This document shows positions 1 through 7,110 of a stretch of DNA of 13,041 bases, one piece after another (the first letter of the stretch is position 1; each line of letters begins with the position of its first letter). This stretch comes from Verrucomicrobiota bacterium (GTDB lineage Bacteria; Verrucomicrobiota; Verrucomicrobiia; Chthoniobacterales; UBA10450), in NCBI GenBank assembly GCA_003218735.1, contig QHOJ01000165.1, forward strand, positions 1 to 13,041. Reading direction: 5' to 3'. The notes under the pieces were generated by a model. It was not told where the DNA came from. It worked only from the letters and a program-made list of their open reading frames with translations, and made no database searches. The position numbers were made by a program, and so were the translations under genes.

Positions 1-76
1 TCGCTCAGATTCAAATTGAAATCAGAAGATTAATCGATTTTGCATCCTCGAAAAGATGTCAGTCCAAAAAGATGGC

Positions 77-82
77 TATAAT
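77..82 (+). promoter_or_regulatory. Candidate -10 box upstream of the BamD-like gene
   Basis: A perfect TATAAT lies at 77-82. No good -35 hexamer sits 16-18 bases upstream (positions 54-59 read AGATGT), and there is no clean TG extended -10. If it is used, transcription would start near 89. That is downstream of the ATG at 72 and upstream of the ATG at 162, so it would force use of the later start. It is a single-hexamer call and could be chance. Confidence 0.35.
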
Positions 83-161
83 ATTGCGCTCTCGGGGGGA
101 CGTTCAGTCTGCGACTCCTGAACTTGACGGAACGGAGAACTTAACTACCCTGCCACACCTC

Positions 162-1418
162 ATGAATTTCCTAACTCGCGCCGTTCTTGTTTTTGTCGTC
201 GTCGCCTTGCTTTTGCCCGAATCGGGTGTTGCCGCCGTGGTCTTTCAACCGGGCAAGAAGGCGGAGTTCGTGGCGCCTGGCGAGGAAGAAATAAGCGGGA
301 ATGCAGCGGAACTGTTTCAGATTGGACAAACTGCGGAAAAAGAGGGCGACATAAAACGCGCGATCAAAGCTTACAGGAGCCTCGTCAAACGCCACCCCAA
401 AGATGCCCTCGCGGCTGGTGCGCTTTATCGCGCGGCAGAGCTACAGGAACAGATGCATCAGTACACGCCCGCCGCGGAGTCATTTCGCCAACTCGTCGAA
501 AGATATCCCGCCAGCCCGCACTTTGAGGAAGCAATTGAGGGGCAGTTTCGCATTGGCGAAATCTACTTGAACGGCAAAAAGTTGAGAGTTCTGGGGATCC
601 CGATAGCGTCTTCGCTAGACCGCGCGGTGACAATTTTTGCCTCGGTTGTTCGTACCGCACCGTATGGGAAGTATACGGCGCGTGCGCAGTTTGACATTGG
701 TCTCGCGCGGGAAAAACAGGGAGTAAATGAAGCTGCTATTGAAGCCTACCAGGCGGTGGTCGATAAATTTCCGAACGAGCCCGTCGCGGTGGACGCACAA
801 TATCAAATCGGGTACATCTGGTTCCAGAACGCGCGAGCGGGAACAAAGGATATGGCGGCCGCTAGCAACGCCAAAACTGCCTTTCAGGATTTTCTTTTCC
901 ACTATCCGAACAGCGAGAAAGCAGCACAAGCGCGCGCTAACCTCGAGCTGCTCGAGCGCAAACAAACAGCTAGTTCCTTCCAAGTAGCGAAATTTTACGA
1001 CAAGCAGAAATATTATCGCGCTGCAGTCATCTACTACAACGAGGTGATTCGTCAGCAACCGGGATCAACTGAAAGCGATCGGGCTAAGAAGCGGATAAAT
1101 GAGTTACGGGCGAAAGTCGGAGAAGCGGTGCTTCAGCCTGCCTTTTCCCCGGCGGAGGCAGGGAAGAAAAAAGGAGCTGCAAACCAAGCGCGGCAGACCA
1201 AAAACGGGTCGAGAGCGAAGCCAGGCTCAGCGAATAACGAAGCGCCATTGCCGTCGCCAGAGGCGGATGTTTCACTGCCGCCGCCGGCTTCACTTGCGCC
1301 GGACACCACAACTGCGCCTGAACCATTGCCCGCCCCGCCGAGCACGGGCCCAAGCTCCGCCTCTCCTCCCCCTGAAGTCTCGGCTTCTCCTGAAGCGTCC
1401 GCCTCACCGGCGCCGTGA
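162..1418 (+). CDS. BamD/YfiO-like secreted TPR protein with Pro/Ala/Ser-rich tail
   Basis: This 418-residue protein resembles the BamD (YfiO/ComL) family, the TPR component of the outer-membrane beta-barrel assembly machine. I chose ATG 162 over ATG 72 because it opens directly into a signal peptide: MNFLTRAV, then a hydrophobic run to about residue 19, with possible cleavage after GVAA near 25. The 72 start would add 30 polar residues and lies upstream of a TATAAT. TPR-like helices span about 48-320, with repeat hallmarks such as AIKAYRSLVKRHP, AAESFRQLVERYP, AIEAYQAVVDKFP, AFQDFLFHYP and AAVIYYNEVIRQQP. The tail (about 325-418) is low-complexity and rich in Pro, Ala and Ser. Classical BamD is a lipoprotein, but no lipobox cysteine is visible here, so it may be soluble in the periplasm or anchored through partners. 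No Shine-Dalgarno is seen. Its stop overlaps the next gene's start (GTGA), implying coupled translation with lptE. A generic periplasmic TPR protein is the alternative. Confidence 0.75.
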   Translation: MNFLTRAVLVFVVVALLLPESGVAAVVFQPGKKAEFVAPGEEEISGNAAELFQIGQTAEKEGDIKRAIKAYRSLVKRHPKDALAAGALYRAAELQEQMHQYTPAAESFRQLVERYPASPHFEEAIEGQFRIGEIYLNGKKLRVLGIPIASSLDRAVTIFASVVRTAPYGKYTARAQFDIGLAREKQGVNEAAIEAYQAVVDKFPNEPVAVDAQYQIGYIWFQNARAGTKDMAAASNAKTAFQDFLFHYPNSEKAAQARANLELLERKQTASSFQVAKFYDKQKYYRAAVIYYNEVIRQQPGSTESDRAKKRINELRAKVGEAVLQPAFSPAEAGKKKGAANQARQTKNGSRAKPGSANNEAPLPSPEADVSLPPPASLAPDTTTAPEPLPAPPSTGPSSASPPPEVSASPEASASPAP

Positions 1419-1921
1419 AAGCTATATTTGCGGCAGCCCTGGCCTGTCTTTCCCTGATTGGTTGTCTAGGTTACCACATTGGGCCGGTAAAGCCCTATTA
1501 CCTACGCGACGTTCAGAGCCTCGCCGTCCCAACTTTCAAAAACCATACTCTTGTCCCTCATATTGAAGTGTTGGTTACGGACACAGTGATCAAACAGTTG
1601 CAACAGGATGGGACATTTCAGATTGCGAATGGCGAAAATGCGGATGCTACTTTGACGGCGGAAATATATCGCATTAACCGGGCCCCGGCGCGGTCGCTGC
1701 GCGAGAACGTTCTTGCCACGACTGAATTTAGCCTGAACTTGATCGTGAAGTACACGCTGATTGGCCGGGATGGCAAGCCGCTGGCCCCGCCGGACCAAGT
1801 TATCGGAACGACCAGTTTTTTCGTCAGCTCGGACGTGACCACGGATGAACGGCAAGCATTACCGCTCGCTACGGAAGATCTCGCCACGCGATTAGTCGCT
1901 CAATTGAGCGAGGGTTGGTGA
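1415..1921 (+). CDS. lptE: LPS-assembly lipoprotein LptE
   Basis: This 168-residue protein fits the LptE (RlpB) family, the outer-membrane lipoprotein that plugs the LptD barrel and helps insert LPS into the outer leaflet. A short lipoprotein signal ends in a lipobox L14-I-G-C17, followed by GYHIGP, a typical start of the mature protein in distant LptE homologues (GY near the lipidated Cys). The body reads as the expected alpha/beta fold: VQSLAVPTFKNHT at 33-45, then a helix (VLVTDTVIKQLQQDG) and a DATLTAEIYRINR strand. Its length is normal for LptE. The start is GTG and overlaps the upstream stop by 4 bases (GTGA); a lipobox placed correctly from this start supports it. It is probably co-transcribed with the BamD-like gene, which fits a shared outer-membrane biogenesis role. 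Sequence similarity in this family is low, so the call rests on lipobox, length, pattern and context. Confidence 0.82.
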   Translation: MKAIFAAALACLSLIGCLGYHIGPVKPYYLRDVQSLAVPTFKNHTLVPHIEVLVTDTVIKQLQQDGTFQIANGENADATLTAEIYRINRAPARSLRENVLATTEFSLNLIVKYTLIGRDGKPLAPPDQVIGTTSFFVSSDVTTDERQALPLATEDLATRLVAQLSEGW

Positions 1922-1927
1922 TGTTTG

Positions 1928-2806
1928 ATGAAAGGTGAAGAAAGACTGTGGTCGATCCTCAATGACAAACTTGATACCCTACGCGCGAGTAACCGGCTCC
2001 CTGAAGCAATCCGTGTTGCTGAAACAGCTCTTGAGGTTGCCAAACGCGCCTTTCCTGGCGCAGGGAGCCCGCTAGCCACCAGCTTCCAAAAATTAGGAGA
2101 CCTTCTTGATGAAAAGGGTGATCGCGCCTCGGCCAAAGCATGCCTGCTCAAAACCCATGCGATCTTGGAAAAAGTAAAAACACCGGACCAGCGCGCCATC
2201 TACCGCTCCGCGCGCCGGCTGGCGTTCTTGTGCGATAATCTAGGCCAACCTGAGGAAGCGCTCGTTTTCTACGAGAAAGCGATTGCAGCCGGCACCCAAC
2301 TCGGAGACCTTCCTCACTCGGACCTCGGCACAATGTTGAACAATGTTGCGCTGATTTTCCGCAAATCAGGACGGCAAAAAGCAGCGGAGCCGTACTATTT
2401 GCAAGCTTTACAAATTTACGAGAAACAACTCGGACCCAATCACGCCGATGTAGCCTCAGTCCTGAATAATCTGGCTGTGTTTTACACGAACGAGCGTCGT
2501 TACTCCGAAGCGGAAAAAATACACCTTCGCGCGTTGGACATTCGCAAAAAGCTGCACCCGGCCACGCACCCGGACATCGCACAATCTAAATGCAACCTTG
2601 CCGTGGTGTATCATTCGCGTGGCGATTACGCGAAGGCGGCTGAGCTTTATCGCGCTTCGCTCAAGAGCTGGGAGGAGGCGAGCGGAAAACCTTCCGAAGA
2701 TTACGAGGTTGTCGCATCGAATTACGCCGATCTTTTACGTTCTCTTGGCCACGCACGCAAAGCGCATCAAGTGGAAGTTCGTGCACGCAAGAGGCGCCTA
2801 GGCTAA
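1928..2806 (+). CDS. Kinesin-light-chain-like TPR repeat protein
   Basis: This is a 292-residue protein with no signal peptide or membrane segment, so it is probably cytosolic. It is almost entirely TPRs with a long period of about 42 residues, the TPR_12/TPR_10 (kinesin light chain) type. Units lie near 50-83, 92-125, 134-167, 176-209, 218-251 and 260-290. The best units are LNNVALIFRKSGRQKAAEPY, LNNLAVFYTNERRYSEAEKI and KCNLAVVYHSRGDYAKAAEL, each followed by ALxIxxKxLxPxHPD-like linkers. Such proteins are scaffolds for protein-protein contact; no catalytic domain is visible and the partner cannot be told. A TTG at 1925 directly precedes ATG 1928 in frame; I chose the ATG, with a weak GAGGG at 1910-1914 upstream. 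It starts 6 bases after the lptE stop, so it is likely in the same transcript, but nothing in it ties it to LPS transport. Confidence 0.85.
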   Translation: MKGEERLWSILNDKLDTLRASNRLPEAIRVAETALEVAKRAFPGAGSPLATSFQKLGDLLDEKGDRASAKACLLKTHAILEKVKTPDQRAIYRSARRLAFLCDNLGQPEEALVFYEKAIAAGTQLGDLPHSDLGTMLNNVALIFRKSGRQKAAEPYYLQALQIYEKQLGPNHADVASVLNNLAVFYTNERRYSEAEKIHLRALDIRKKLHPATHPDIAQSKCNLAVVYHSRGDYAKAAELYRASLKSWEEASGKPSEDYEVVASNYADLLRSLGHARKAHQVEVRARKRRLG

Positions 2807-2908
2807 TCTAATCGAGCGTCGATCGCTTCGTCCTGGCTCAACACCAACATTGCTTGTTCGACCTTGCAGCTCGCTGGCGCATGCGCATTGTTGGGTCGCT
2901 GTCTTTTT

Positions 2909-2990
2909 GCTCGCGTGGCGGAATTGGCAGACGCGTACGGCTCAGGACCGTATGGGGCAACCCGTGGAGGTTCGAGTCCTCTCGCGAGCA
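2909..2990 (+). tRNA. tRNA-Leu (anticodon CAG)
   Basis: The 82-base gene folds into a class II tRNA. The acceptor stem GCTCGCG (2909-2915) pairs perfectly with CGCGAGC (2983-2989), followed by discriminator A2990. The D-arm contains GGCGGAATTGGCAGACGC. The anticodon stem TACGG/CCGTA encloses the loop CTCAGGA (2941-2947), giving anticodon CAG at 2943-2945, which reads CUG. The long variable arm is a GGG-GCAA-CCC hairpin, typical of Leu, and the T-loop is TTCGAGT. The 3' CCA is not encoded (the next bases are GTA), so a CCA-adding enzyme must supply it. It stands alone between protein genes; I see no convincing terminator after it. Confidence 0.97.
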
Positions 2991-3085
2991 GTAGTTAACT
3001 TCTGCGGCGCCAGACGTTGACTGAACGCAGCAAACGCCAACAGAATAAACGGGCAGTGATATTGCGCCAGATCGGGCCGGCTGCT

Positions 3086-3403
3086 TTATTTTTTCGCCCC
3101 AGCCTTTCTTCTTGCCGCCCAGCGAGCTTTCATCAATTGGGAAAGCCTCTTCCGCCCAGCAGGAGTGATTCCACCTTTTTTCTGAGGTGCAGTTGTTTTT
3201 ATTCCCGCTTTTTGCCTTGCCCAACGAGCCTTCGCGGCGGCTGCAAGTTTGGCTCGAGTCGCGGCTGACATGCGGCGGCGACCTTCGCGAGTTGAAGGTC
3301 CGGGAGAGGAAGCTCCCAGAATTGACGAAAGACGGTTTTCCAAAGCATCGATTTGTCGGCGAATCGAGATGGCTTCTTGTAAAGCTCTAGTAGATGTATC
3401 CAT
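3086..3403 (-). CDS. Small basic protein with duplicated KARWA motif (putative nucleic-acid binding)
   Basis: This 105-residue, strongly basic protein belongs to no named family I can give with confidence. The N-terminal part (about 5-30) has a heptad-like pattern of hydrophobic residues (ALQEAISIRRQIDALENRLSSIL) and could form a short coiled coil for dimerisation. A Ser/Gly/Pro linker follows. Then come two copies of one motif: residues 45-67 (MSAATRAKLAAAAKARWA...KAG) and 79-102 (ITPAGRKRLSQLMKARWA...KAG). The shared pattern is (S/T)xAxRxxLxxxxKARWAxxxKAG, and the protein ends in AKK. Charge, size and repeat suggest a DNA- or RNA-binding or nucleoid-associated protein, but that is inference. 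The conserved internal repeat argues that the frame is real. It lies convergent to tRNA-Leu and divergent from menG, with its own candidate promoter (3411-3439). Confidence 0.75.
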   Translation of the reverse strand: MDTSTRALQEAISIRRQIDALENRLSSILGASSPGPSTREGRRRMSAATRAKLAAAAKARWARQKAGIKTTAPQKKGGITPAGRKRLSQLMKARWAARRKAGAKK

Positions 3404-3415
3404 GTGTCGTCACAT
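3402..3415. repeat. Inverted repeat over the small-gene start codon
   Basis: ATGTG (3402-3406), four bases, then CACAT (3411-3415) form a perfect 5-base inverted repeat. It overlaps the start codon of the small basic protein (3401-3403 on the minus strand) and its candidate -10 box. The geometry fits an operator for a dimeric repressor, possibly self-regulation, but a repeat this short is easily found by chance. Confidence 0.25.
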
Positions 3416-3439
3416 AGCTGGAGTTAGCTTAGATGGCAA
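3411..3439 (-). promoter_or_regulatory. Candidate promoter for the small basic protein
   Basis: Read on the minus strand, TTGCCA (complement of 3434-3439, 5 of 6 to the -35 consensus) is followed after 17 bases by TATGTG (complement of 3411-3416, 3 of 6 to the -10). Only 7 bases separate the -10 from the ATG, so a transcript from here would be leaderless or nearly so. No Shine-Dalgarno is present, which agrees. The -10 match is weak. Confidence 0.3.
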
Positions 3440-3584
3440 ACATCTTTTCTATAAATTTAGATTCCAGTGCGCGTATGCCAGATAGCTGAAGGGTTGACGC
3501 CAGAGCCAAGTCTTTGCTGAAACGAGCTAGATCGATCGCCATCCAAAGAGGAAGACCCATTGGAAGATTGCCAGTCGGCGTTGA

Positions 3585-4298
3585 ATGTTTAATTCTGAGA
3601 TGTTGACTAAGTCCACTGTCACGACCCAGCCTGAGCGGGTCCGGCAAATGTTCGGATCCATCGCCCGACGTTATGATCTAGCTAATCACATGCTCAGTTG
3701 CGGTACAGATTTCTATTGGCGGAATCGCGCTGCTCAAATCGTCGCAGGTTGGAAGGCAAAACAAGTTGTCGATCTTGCAGCCGGAACTGGAGACCTTTCG
3801 CTGGCCATCCAGACAAAATTGCCAGATACAGAAATTACCGCCGTTGATTTTTTGCCTCAGATGCTCGAGTTGGCGAAAGGCAAAGGGGTGCGGCAAACCG
3901 TTCTTGCCGATGCGTTGCGATTACCGTTTGTCGATTTCTGCTTTGATTGCGTGACAGTCGCGTTTGGGTTGCGCAACATGGAAGATTGGGGCGGAGCGTT
4001 GCGCGAAATGGCGCGTGTGCTCAGAAGCAATGGTCATTTGCTCGTTCTTGAGTTTTCTCTGCCACGATTGTCGATCTTGCGCGCGCTTTATCGCTTCTAC
4101 CTGCATCGGTGTCTGCCAGTGCTCGGCTCCTTTCTCACCAGGCAAAAAAACGCCTACGATTATCTTGGCGACTCGATTGAAGAATTTCCGAGCGGCGAAA
4201 CGATGCTGCAACTGATCGAAGCAAGCGGCTTCCGGAATGCGAACGCTGAACCACTCAGTGGCGGCATCGTTACGATCTATACCGCGGAGAAAAGATAA
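3585..4298 (+). CDS. menG: Demethylmenaquinone methyltransferase (MenG/UbiE family)
   Basis: This 237-residue class I SAM-dependent methyltransferase carries out the C-methylation of the quinone ring, the last step of menaquinone synthesis (or the equivalent ubiquinone step). Family marks run in order: the N-terminal VRQMFGSIARRYDLANHMLS (19-38) and W45; SAM motif I VVDLAAGTGD (61-70); acidic motif II residue D88 in AVDFLPQML; ADALRLPF (108-115); the UbiE signature AFGLRNMED (126-134); VLEFSLP (154-160); and the C-terminal YLGDSIEEFP plus PLSGGIVTIYTAEK. Length and architecture are complete. Starts at 3585 and 3600 (ATG, five codons in) are both possible, neither has a clear ribosome site, and homology begins only at about residue 17. 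A soluble, membrane-associated enzyme is expected. No other quinone genes are adjacent. MenG is likelier than UbiE given the inferred lineage, but substrate choice cannot be read from the sequence. Confidence 0.92.
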   Translation: MFNSEMLTKSTVTTQPERVRQMFGSIARRYDLANHMLSCGTDFYWRNRAAQIVAGWKAKQVVDLAAGTGDLSLAIQTKLPDTEITAVDFLPQMLELAKGKGVRQTVLADALRLPFVDFCFDCVTVAFGLRNMEDWGGALREMARVLRSNGHLLVLEFSLPRLSILRALYRFYLHRCLPVLGSFLTRQKNAYDYLGDSIEEFPSGETMLQLIEASGFRNANAEPLSGGIVTIYTAEKR

Positions 4299-4449
4299 CT
4301 CACCACCGGAAAACGACTAGGCGATCGGGTCGATCCCATGATTCTCCTGTGTCGTTAGGCCAAGCAGCCCCGGCTGATTATCGGTATGCTGCGAACTGTT
4401 GCCGTCTCAGAAATGCTTTACCAGGATCAATATGCAACCAGAGCGAGAA

Positions 4450-5220
4450 CTACGCTTCAACTCGAATCGGCATCCGCCAACTCGCGATAGCAGCTGCTAT
4501 GACCCACGGCCCCAAAGCGAATACTCGCGTATCGGGTTCCCACATCGTGAACGCACACAAGTTCCCGGATGCGTGGAAAAGCATTGCCGGAACTGCGCTG
4601 CCCCGCGCGTGCATCACGACGAGGGTGATGACCATCGACCACGCCGTCAGCTCAACAAGGAAGGGCATAAATGGTGTCCCGTATTGCGGTGTCCCTAAAA
4701 CCACAAAGAGCGGCAGATGCCACGATGCCCAGGCGATGCCGAGGAGAAGTGTCCCCACGTTCGGCCCCAGGCGTTCGATCAATCGCGGAAGCGCGAAGCC
4801 ACGCCATCCCGGTTCCTCACCTAAGACGACAACCAACTGGCCGAAGATGAGTGCCGCCAAAGTCCGCTGTGGGTGGTGAAAGAACGAATCGTGAGGCAGA
4901 TGGAAGGCGATGGCGATTGCGTCACGTGTTAGATACATGATCGGCGGCACGGAAATCGCGATAATAATCCATCGAAATGGTACCCGGCGGAAGACCAGGC
5001 AATAGAATGCTCGCAAGCCAGCGCGTCCGCGTTCGACGGCTGTGATCACGACTGCCGAGGCGTGCGGGGCGAGCACCGCCGCTAAATACAGCCAGAATCC
5101 ACCGCCCACGCGATGCGAGAGGTGCCGCGCAAAAAGGGTGATCCATGCCGCCCAGCTGATCGAATACGCGATGAGGAAGAATATTGCAGTACGCAAGTCC
5201 CTCAAACGTGTCCTGTTCAC
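4450..5220 (-). CDS. CPBP-family intramembrane metalloprotease
   Basis: This 256-residue multi-pass membrane protein belongs to the CPBP (CAAX protease and bacteriocin-processing, formerly Abi) family, related to Rce1. All three active-site motifs are visible: motif 1 EEPGWR (E135, E136, R140), motif 2 WASWH (H168, with Trp in place of the usual Phe four residues earlier), and motif 3 HASGN (H216, N220). Hydrophobic segments lie near 11-30, 42-61, 83-97, 121-134, 155-175, 186-203 and 233-247. Such enzymes cleave substrates within the membrane; bacterial members act in peptide maturation, immunity or stress, and the substrate here is unknown. The start is GTG, supported by a strong GGAGGT at 5231-5236. 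It begins 20 bases after the stop of the DUF4340 gene, so it is probably translated from the same mRNA as the Gld-like ABC genes. Confidence 0.9.
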   Translation of the reverse strand: MNRTRLRDLRTAIFFLIAYSISWAAWITLFARHLSHRVGGGFWLYLAAVLAPHASAVVITAVERGRAGLRAFYCLVFRRVPFRWIIIAISVPPIMYLTRDAIAIAFHLPHDSFFHHPQRTLAALIFGQLVVVLGEEPGWRGFALPRLIERLGPNVGTLLLGIAWASWHLPLFVVLGTPQYGTPFMPFLVELTAWSMVITLVVMHARGSAVPAMLFHASGNLCAFTMWEPDTRVFALGPWVIAAAIASWRMPIRVEA

Positions 5221-5230
5221 GACGCGAGCA

Positions 5231-5236
5231 ACCTCC
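5231..5236 (-). promoter_or_regulatory. Strong Shine-Dalgarno (GGAGGT) for the CPBP gene
   Basis: Read on the minus strand, GGAGGT lies 10 bases before the GTG at 5220 and just 4 bases after the DUF4340 stop codon (5241-5243). It is the strongest ribosome-binding site I saw in the window. It decides the GTG start and indicates efficient translation as the last gene of a polycistronic message. Confidence 0.7.
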
Positions 5237-5240
5237 CTGC

Positions 5241-7094
5241 TTAAGGCGATGATTTCGGGGCAGCAGCGGGCGAGGGAGAGGCGGGCACACTCGCTGCAGG
5301 CGCAAGGGGACTGCCAGTTTCCGTCGCAAGAGACAAACGGAGCGTATCAAAATCAGAATCGCTAATGACAAACGTGCCTTCGCGTTCCTCCGCGCGCGCG
5401 AACCATGTTCCGTGGCCATCCTTGCTGCCAACCAAAAGCTTGTGAGAGCTCTTGTCGTCGAGCGAAGTCGTAAATGTGATCGCGAGCTGTGGTTTCTCGA
5501 AGCCATGCTGTGGTAGGGTTGGACCGACCCAGCGCACGGCATGCAGGCTCGACAGTGTCTTCAGCAATGACTGCAGATTCGCTTGATTAATAGTTTCACC
5601 TCCTTTTGTCCACGTCCATTCGTCTTTTGCGTCACGTGCCAGCATTGACTCATTCTTTGCAGCCACACTCAAACGGTGAATCTGCTCCGGCTTGAACTTA
5701 AAGATCGACAATTCCTGCCACTGCACCGCGTCGGTAGAAATTTGATCGATTAATCCACGGCGGATCGCTGCAACGAACGGCTCGTCTGCCAGGCGCGCAT
5801 AAACATTGTCGCCATCGATCTTTCCGAACGTGATCGTCGTGAAAGGCTGTTCCCCGGCTTTAGTTTCAGCAGTATTTTCCGACGCGAAAGAACTGAAGAT
5901 CAATCTCAGTTGCGGTTTATCGAGGCCATACTTCGGCAGATTGGAAGCTACGTCTTCCACAAATTTCGTGACCTGTTCGTTTTGCAAAGTATCAATCAAA
6001 CGTCGGATCTCGCCCGAATTTGCAGGGACATTCTTATGGCTGGCGATTGTCCAATTTTCATTTTTGCGGGCGAGAACTATTTTGCCTTTGCCGGGCGCGT
6101 CGATGGTGATCCGGTCAAGAATATTTGTGTCGATCCTAACCAGGTGCCGGTCGCGCAAATCGTCCGGCCTGGTGTTAAGAACTTCTTCAATTTTCTTTGG
6201 CAGCGTATAGACAAAACCGCGCGACGCCGAGCGCACGTAAACCTGATCTTTTTCTTTTTGCGGAATACCGCCAATCTGTAAGAGCTGACCTTGCTTATCA
6301 TCTTTGCTAAACAGCGTGATCGCTCCTCGCGGCTCGGCCAAACCAAACGGATGAAGATCGCCGTGATCGTCGGCCACGAATTGTTGAATCTGGGCGGTAG
6401 TGACCTGCGCAATGAGATCGGCGATCTTTTGATCTTCACCGCGCGCGCGAAGCGGCTTCAAAATCTCCCAATGATCGTTCCTTTTCTCAAGCTCCATCTC
6501 CCCAACAGGCGATTTCAAGAGGACGCGCGAGACTTGCGCCGTGCTCAAGTCCGTCAGCTTTCTGTCCCGAAATTCCTCTGGCTTTTTCTCGACATCTTTT
6601 TTGACCGTTTGCGAGGCGAGAAAAGTCTCCTTCGAGTCTCCCAAGCGCACATACATCCTGCCTTCAAGTGCAGCATCTTTTCCGAAAAAAATCTCCGGCG
6701 GCCGATCCTGACCCAATAGCTTGAGTCGCAGCTTTGGCTTACTCAGGCCATACTCGTTCAGTTTGCTTTTATCCGTCTCAATCTCTTTGGCCGAAATCGT
6801 CGCGTCCTTTTGCCAGTTTTCTAAATCCGAGAGCAAATTCTCGATTAAAGAACCGTCAGCCTGGTCTTTAATCGGCGTCTCGAGCCGCCATTTATGGTCG
6901 CGGCGTCGCATCTCGATTTTGTCATCGCCGTTTTGAATGACGACGCCATCGATTTTGGCTCGCTCGAAGTTGACCACGTTCTGGGCCTGGCGTTTCGCTT
7001 CTTCCGTGCTCGGCTGTTTAAGCTCAAAAAATCTGAAGTAAGCAAAAACCGCCAGAACAATTGCAGCTAGAATAAAGGTAGTCCTCCAATTCAT
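5241..7094 (-). CDS. DUF4340 protein with four tandem repeats, Gld-type ABC accessory
   Basis: This 617-residue protein has one N-terminal membrane anchor (about 6-24, TTFILAAIVLAVFAYF) and a large region expected to face the periplasm. DUF4340 proteins commonly sit beside GldG-like ABC accessory genes; their biochemical role is not known. Four copies of one unit of roughly 130-150 residues can be read. Each has a beta-hairpin with a central Trp (W69, W209, W348, W493), a short helix, and an end motif like YGLxKPQLRLxF: 115-126 (YGLSKPKLRLKL), 250-261 (FGLAEPRGAITL), 389-400 (YGLDKPQLRLIF) and 530-541 (HGFEKPQLAITF). The first two units are closed by FRDRKL and LRDRHL. The tail (about 594-617) is Pro/Ala/Ser-rich. 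It starts 16 bases after the GldG-like stop, with no clear ribosome site, and is followed closely by the CPBP gene. Confidence 0.88.
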   Translation of the reverse strand: MNWRTTFILAAIVLAVFAYFRFFELKQPSTEEAKRQAQNVVNFERAKIDGVVIQNGDDKIEMRRRDHKWRLETPIKDQADGSLIENLLSDLENWQKDATISAKEIETDKSKLNEYGLSKPKLRLKLLGQDRPPEIFFGKDAALEGRMYVRLGDSKETFLASQTVKKDVEKKPEEFRDRKLTDLSTAQVSRVLLKSPVGEMELEKRNDHWEILKPLRARGEDQKIADLIAQVTTAQIQQFVADDHGDLHPFGLAEPRGAITLFSKDDKQGQLLQIGGIPQKEKDQVYVRSASRGFVYTLPKKIEEVLNTRPDDLRDRHLVRIDTNILDRITIDAPGKGKIVLARKNENWTIASHKNVPANSGEIRRLIDTLQNEQVTKFVEDVASNLPKYGLDKPQLRLIFSSFASENTAETKAGEQPFTTITFGKIDGDNVYARLADEPFVAAIRRGLIDQISTDAVQWQELSIFKFKPEQIHRLSVAAKNESMLARDAKDEWTWTKGGETINQANLQSLLKTLSSLHAVRWVGPTLPQHGFEKPQLAITFTTSLDDKSSHKLLVGSKDGHGTWFARAEEREGTFVISDSDFDTLRLSLATETGSPLAPAASVPASPSPAAAPKSSP

Positions 7095-7110
7095 AGGTGA
7101 CTTCGAGGAA

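Noticed and set aside
2815..2829. GAGCG-TCGAT-CGCTT hairpin after the TPR gene
   Set aside because: It has a short stem including a wobble pair and no T-run, so it is not called as a terminator.
3429..3647. 72-codon frame on the - strand in the spacer before menG
   Set aside because: Its start overlaps the conserved menG N-terminus, and it has no ribosome site and no recognisable motif. A short internal-start version cannot be excluded but has no support.
4365..4376. CAGC-CCCG-GCTG hairpin between the convergent menG and CPBP genes
   Set aside because: The stem is only 4 pairs and no T-run follows on either strand, so it is not supported as a terminator.
4349..4879. Open frame of 176 codons on the + strand
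   Set aside because: It lies antisense to the CPBP gene, whose three active-site motifs are intact. The translation is Arg/Pro-rich with no domain pattern, so it is a shadow frame.
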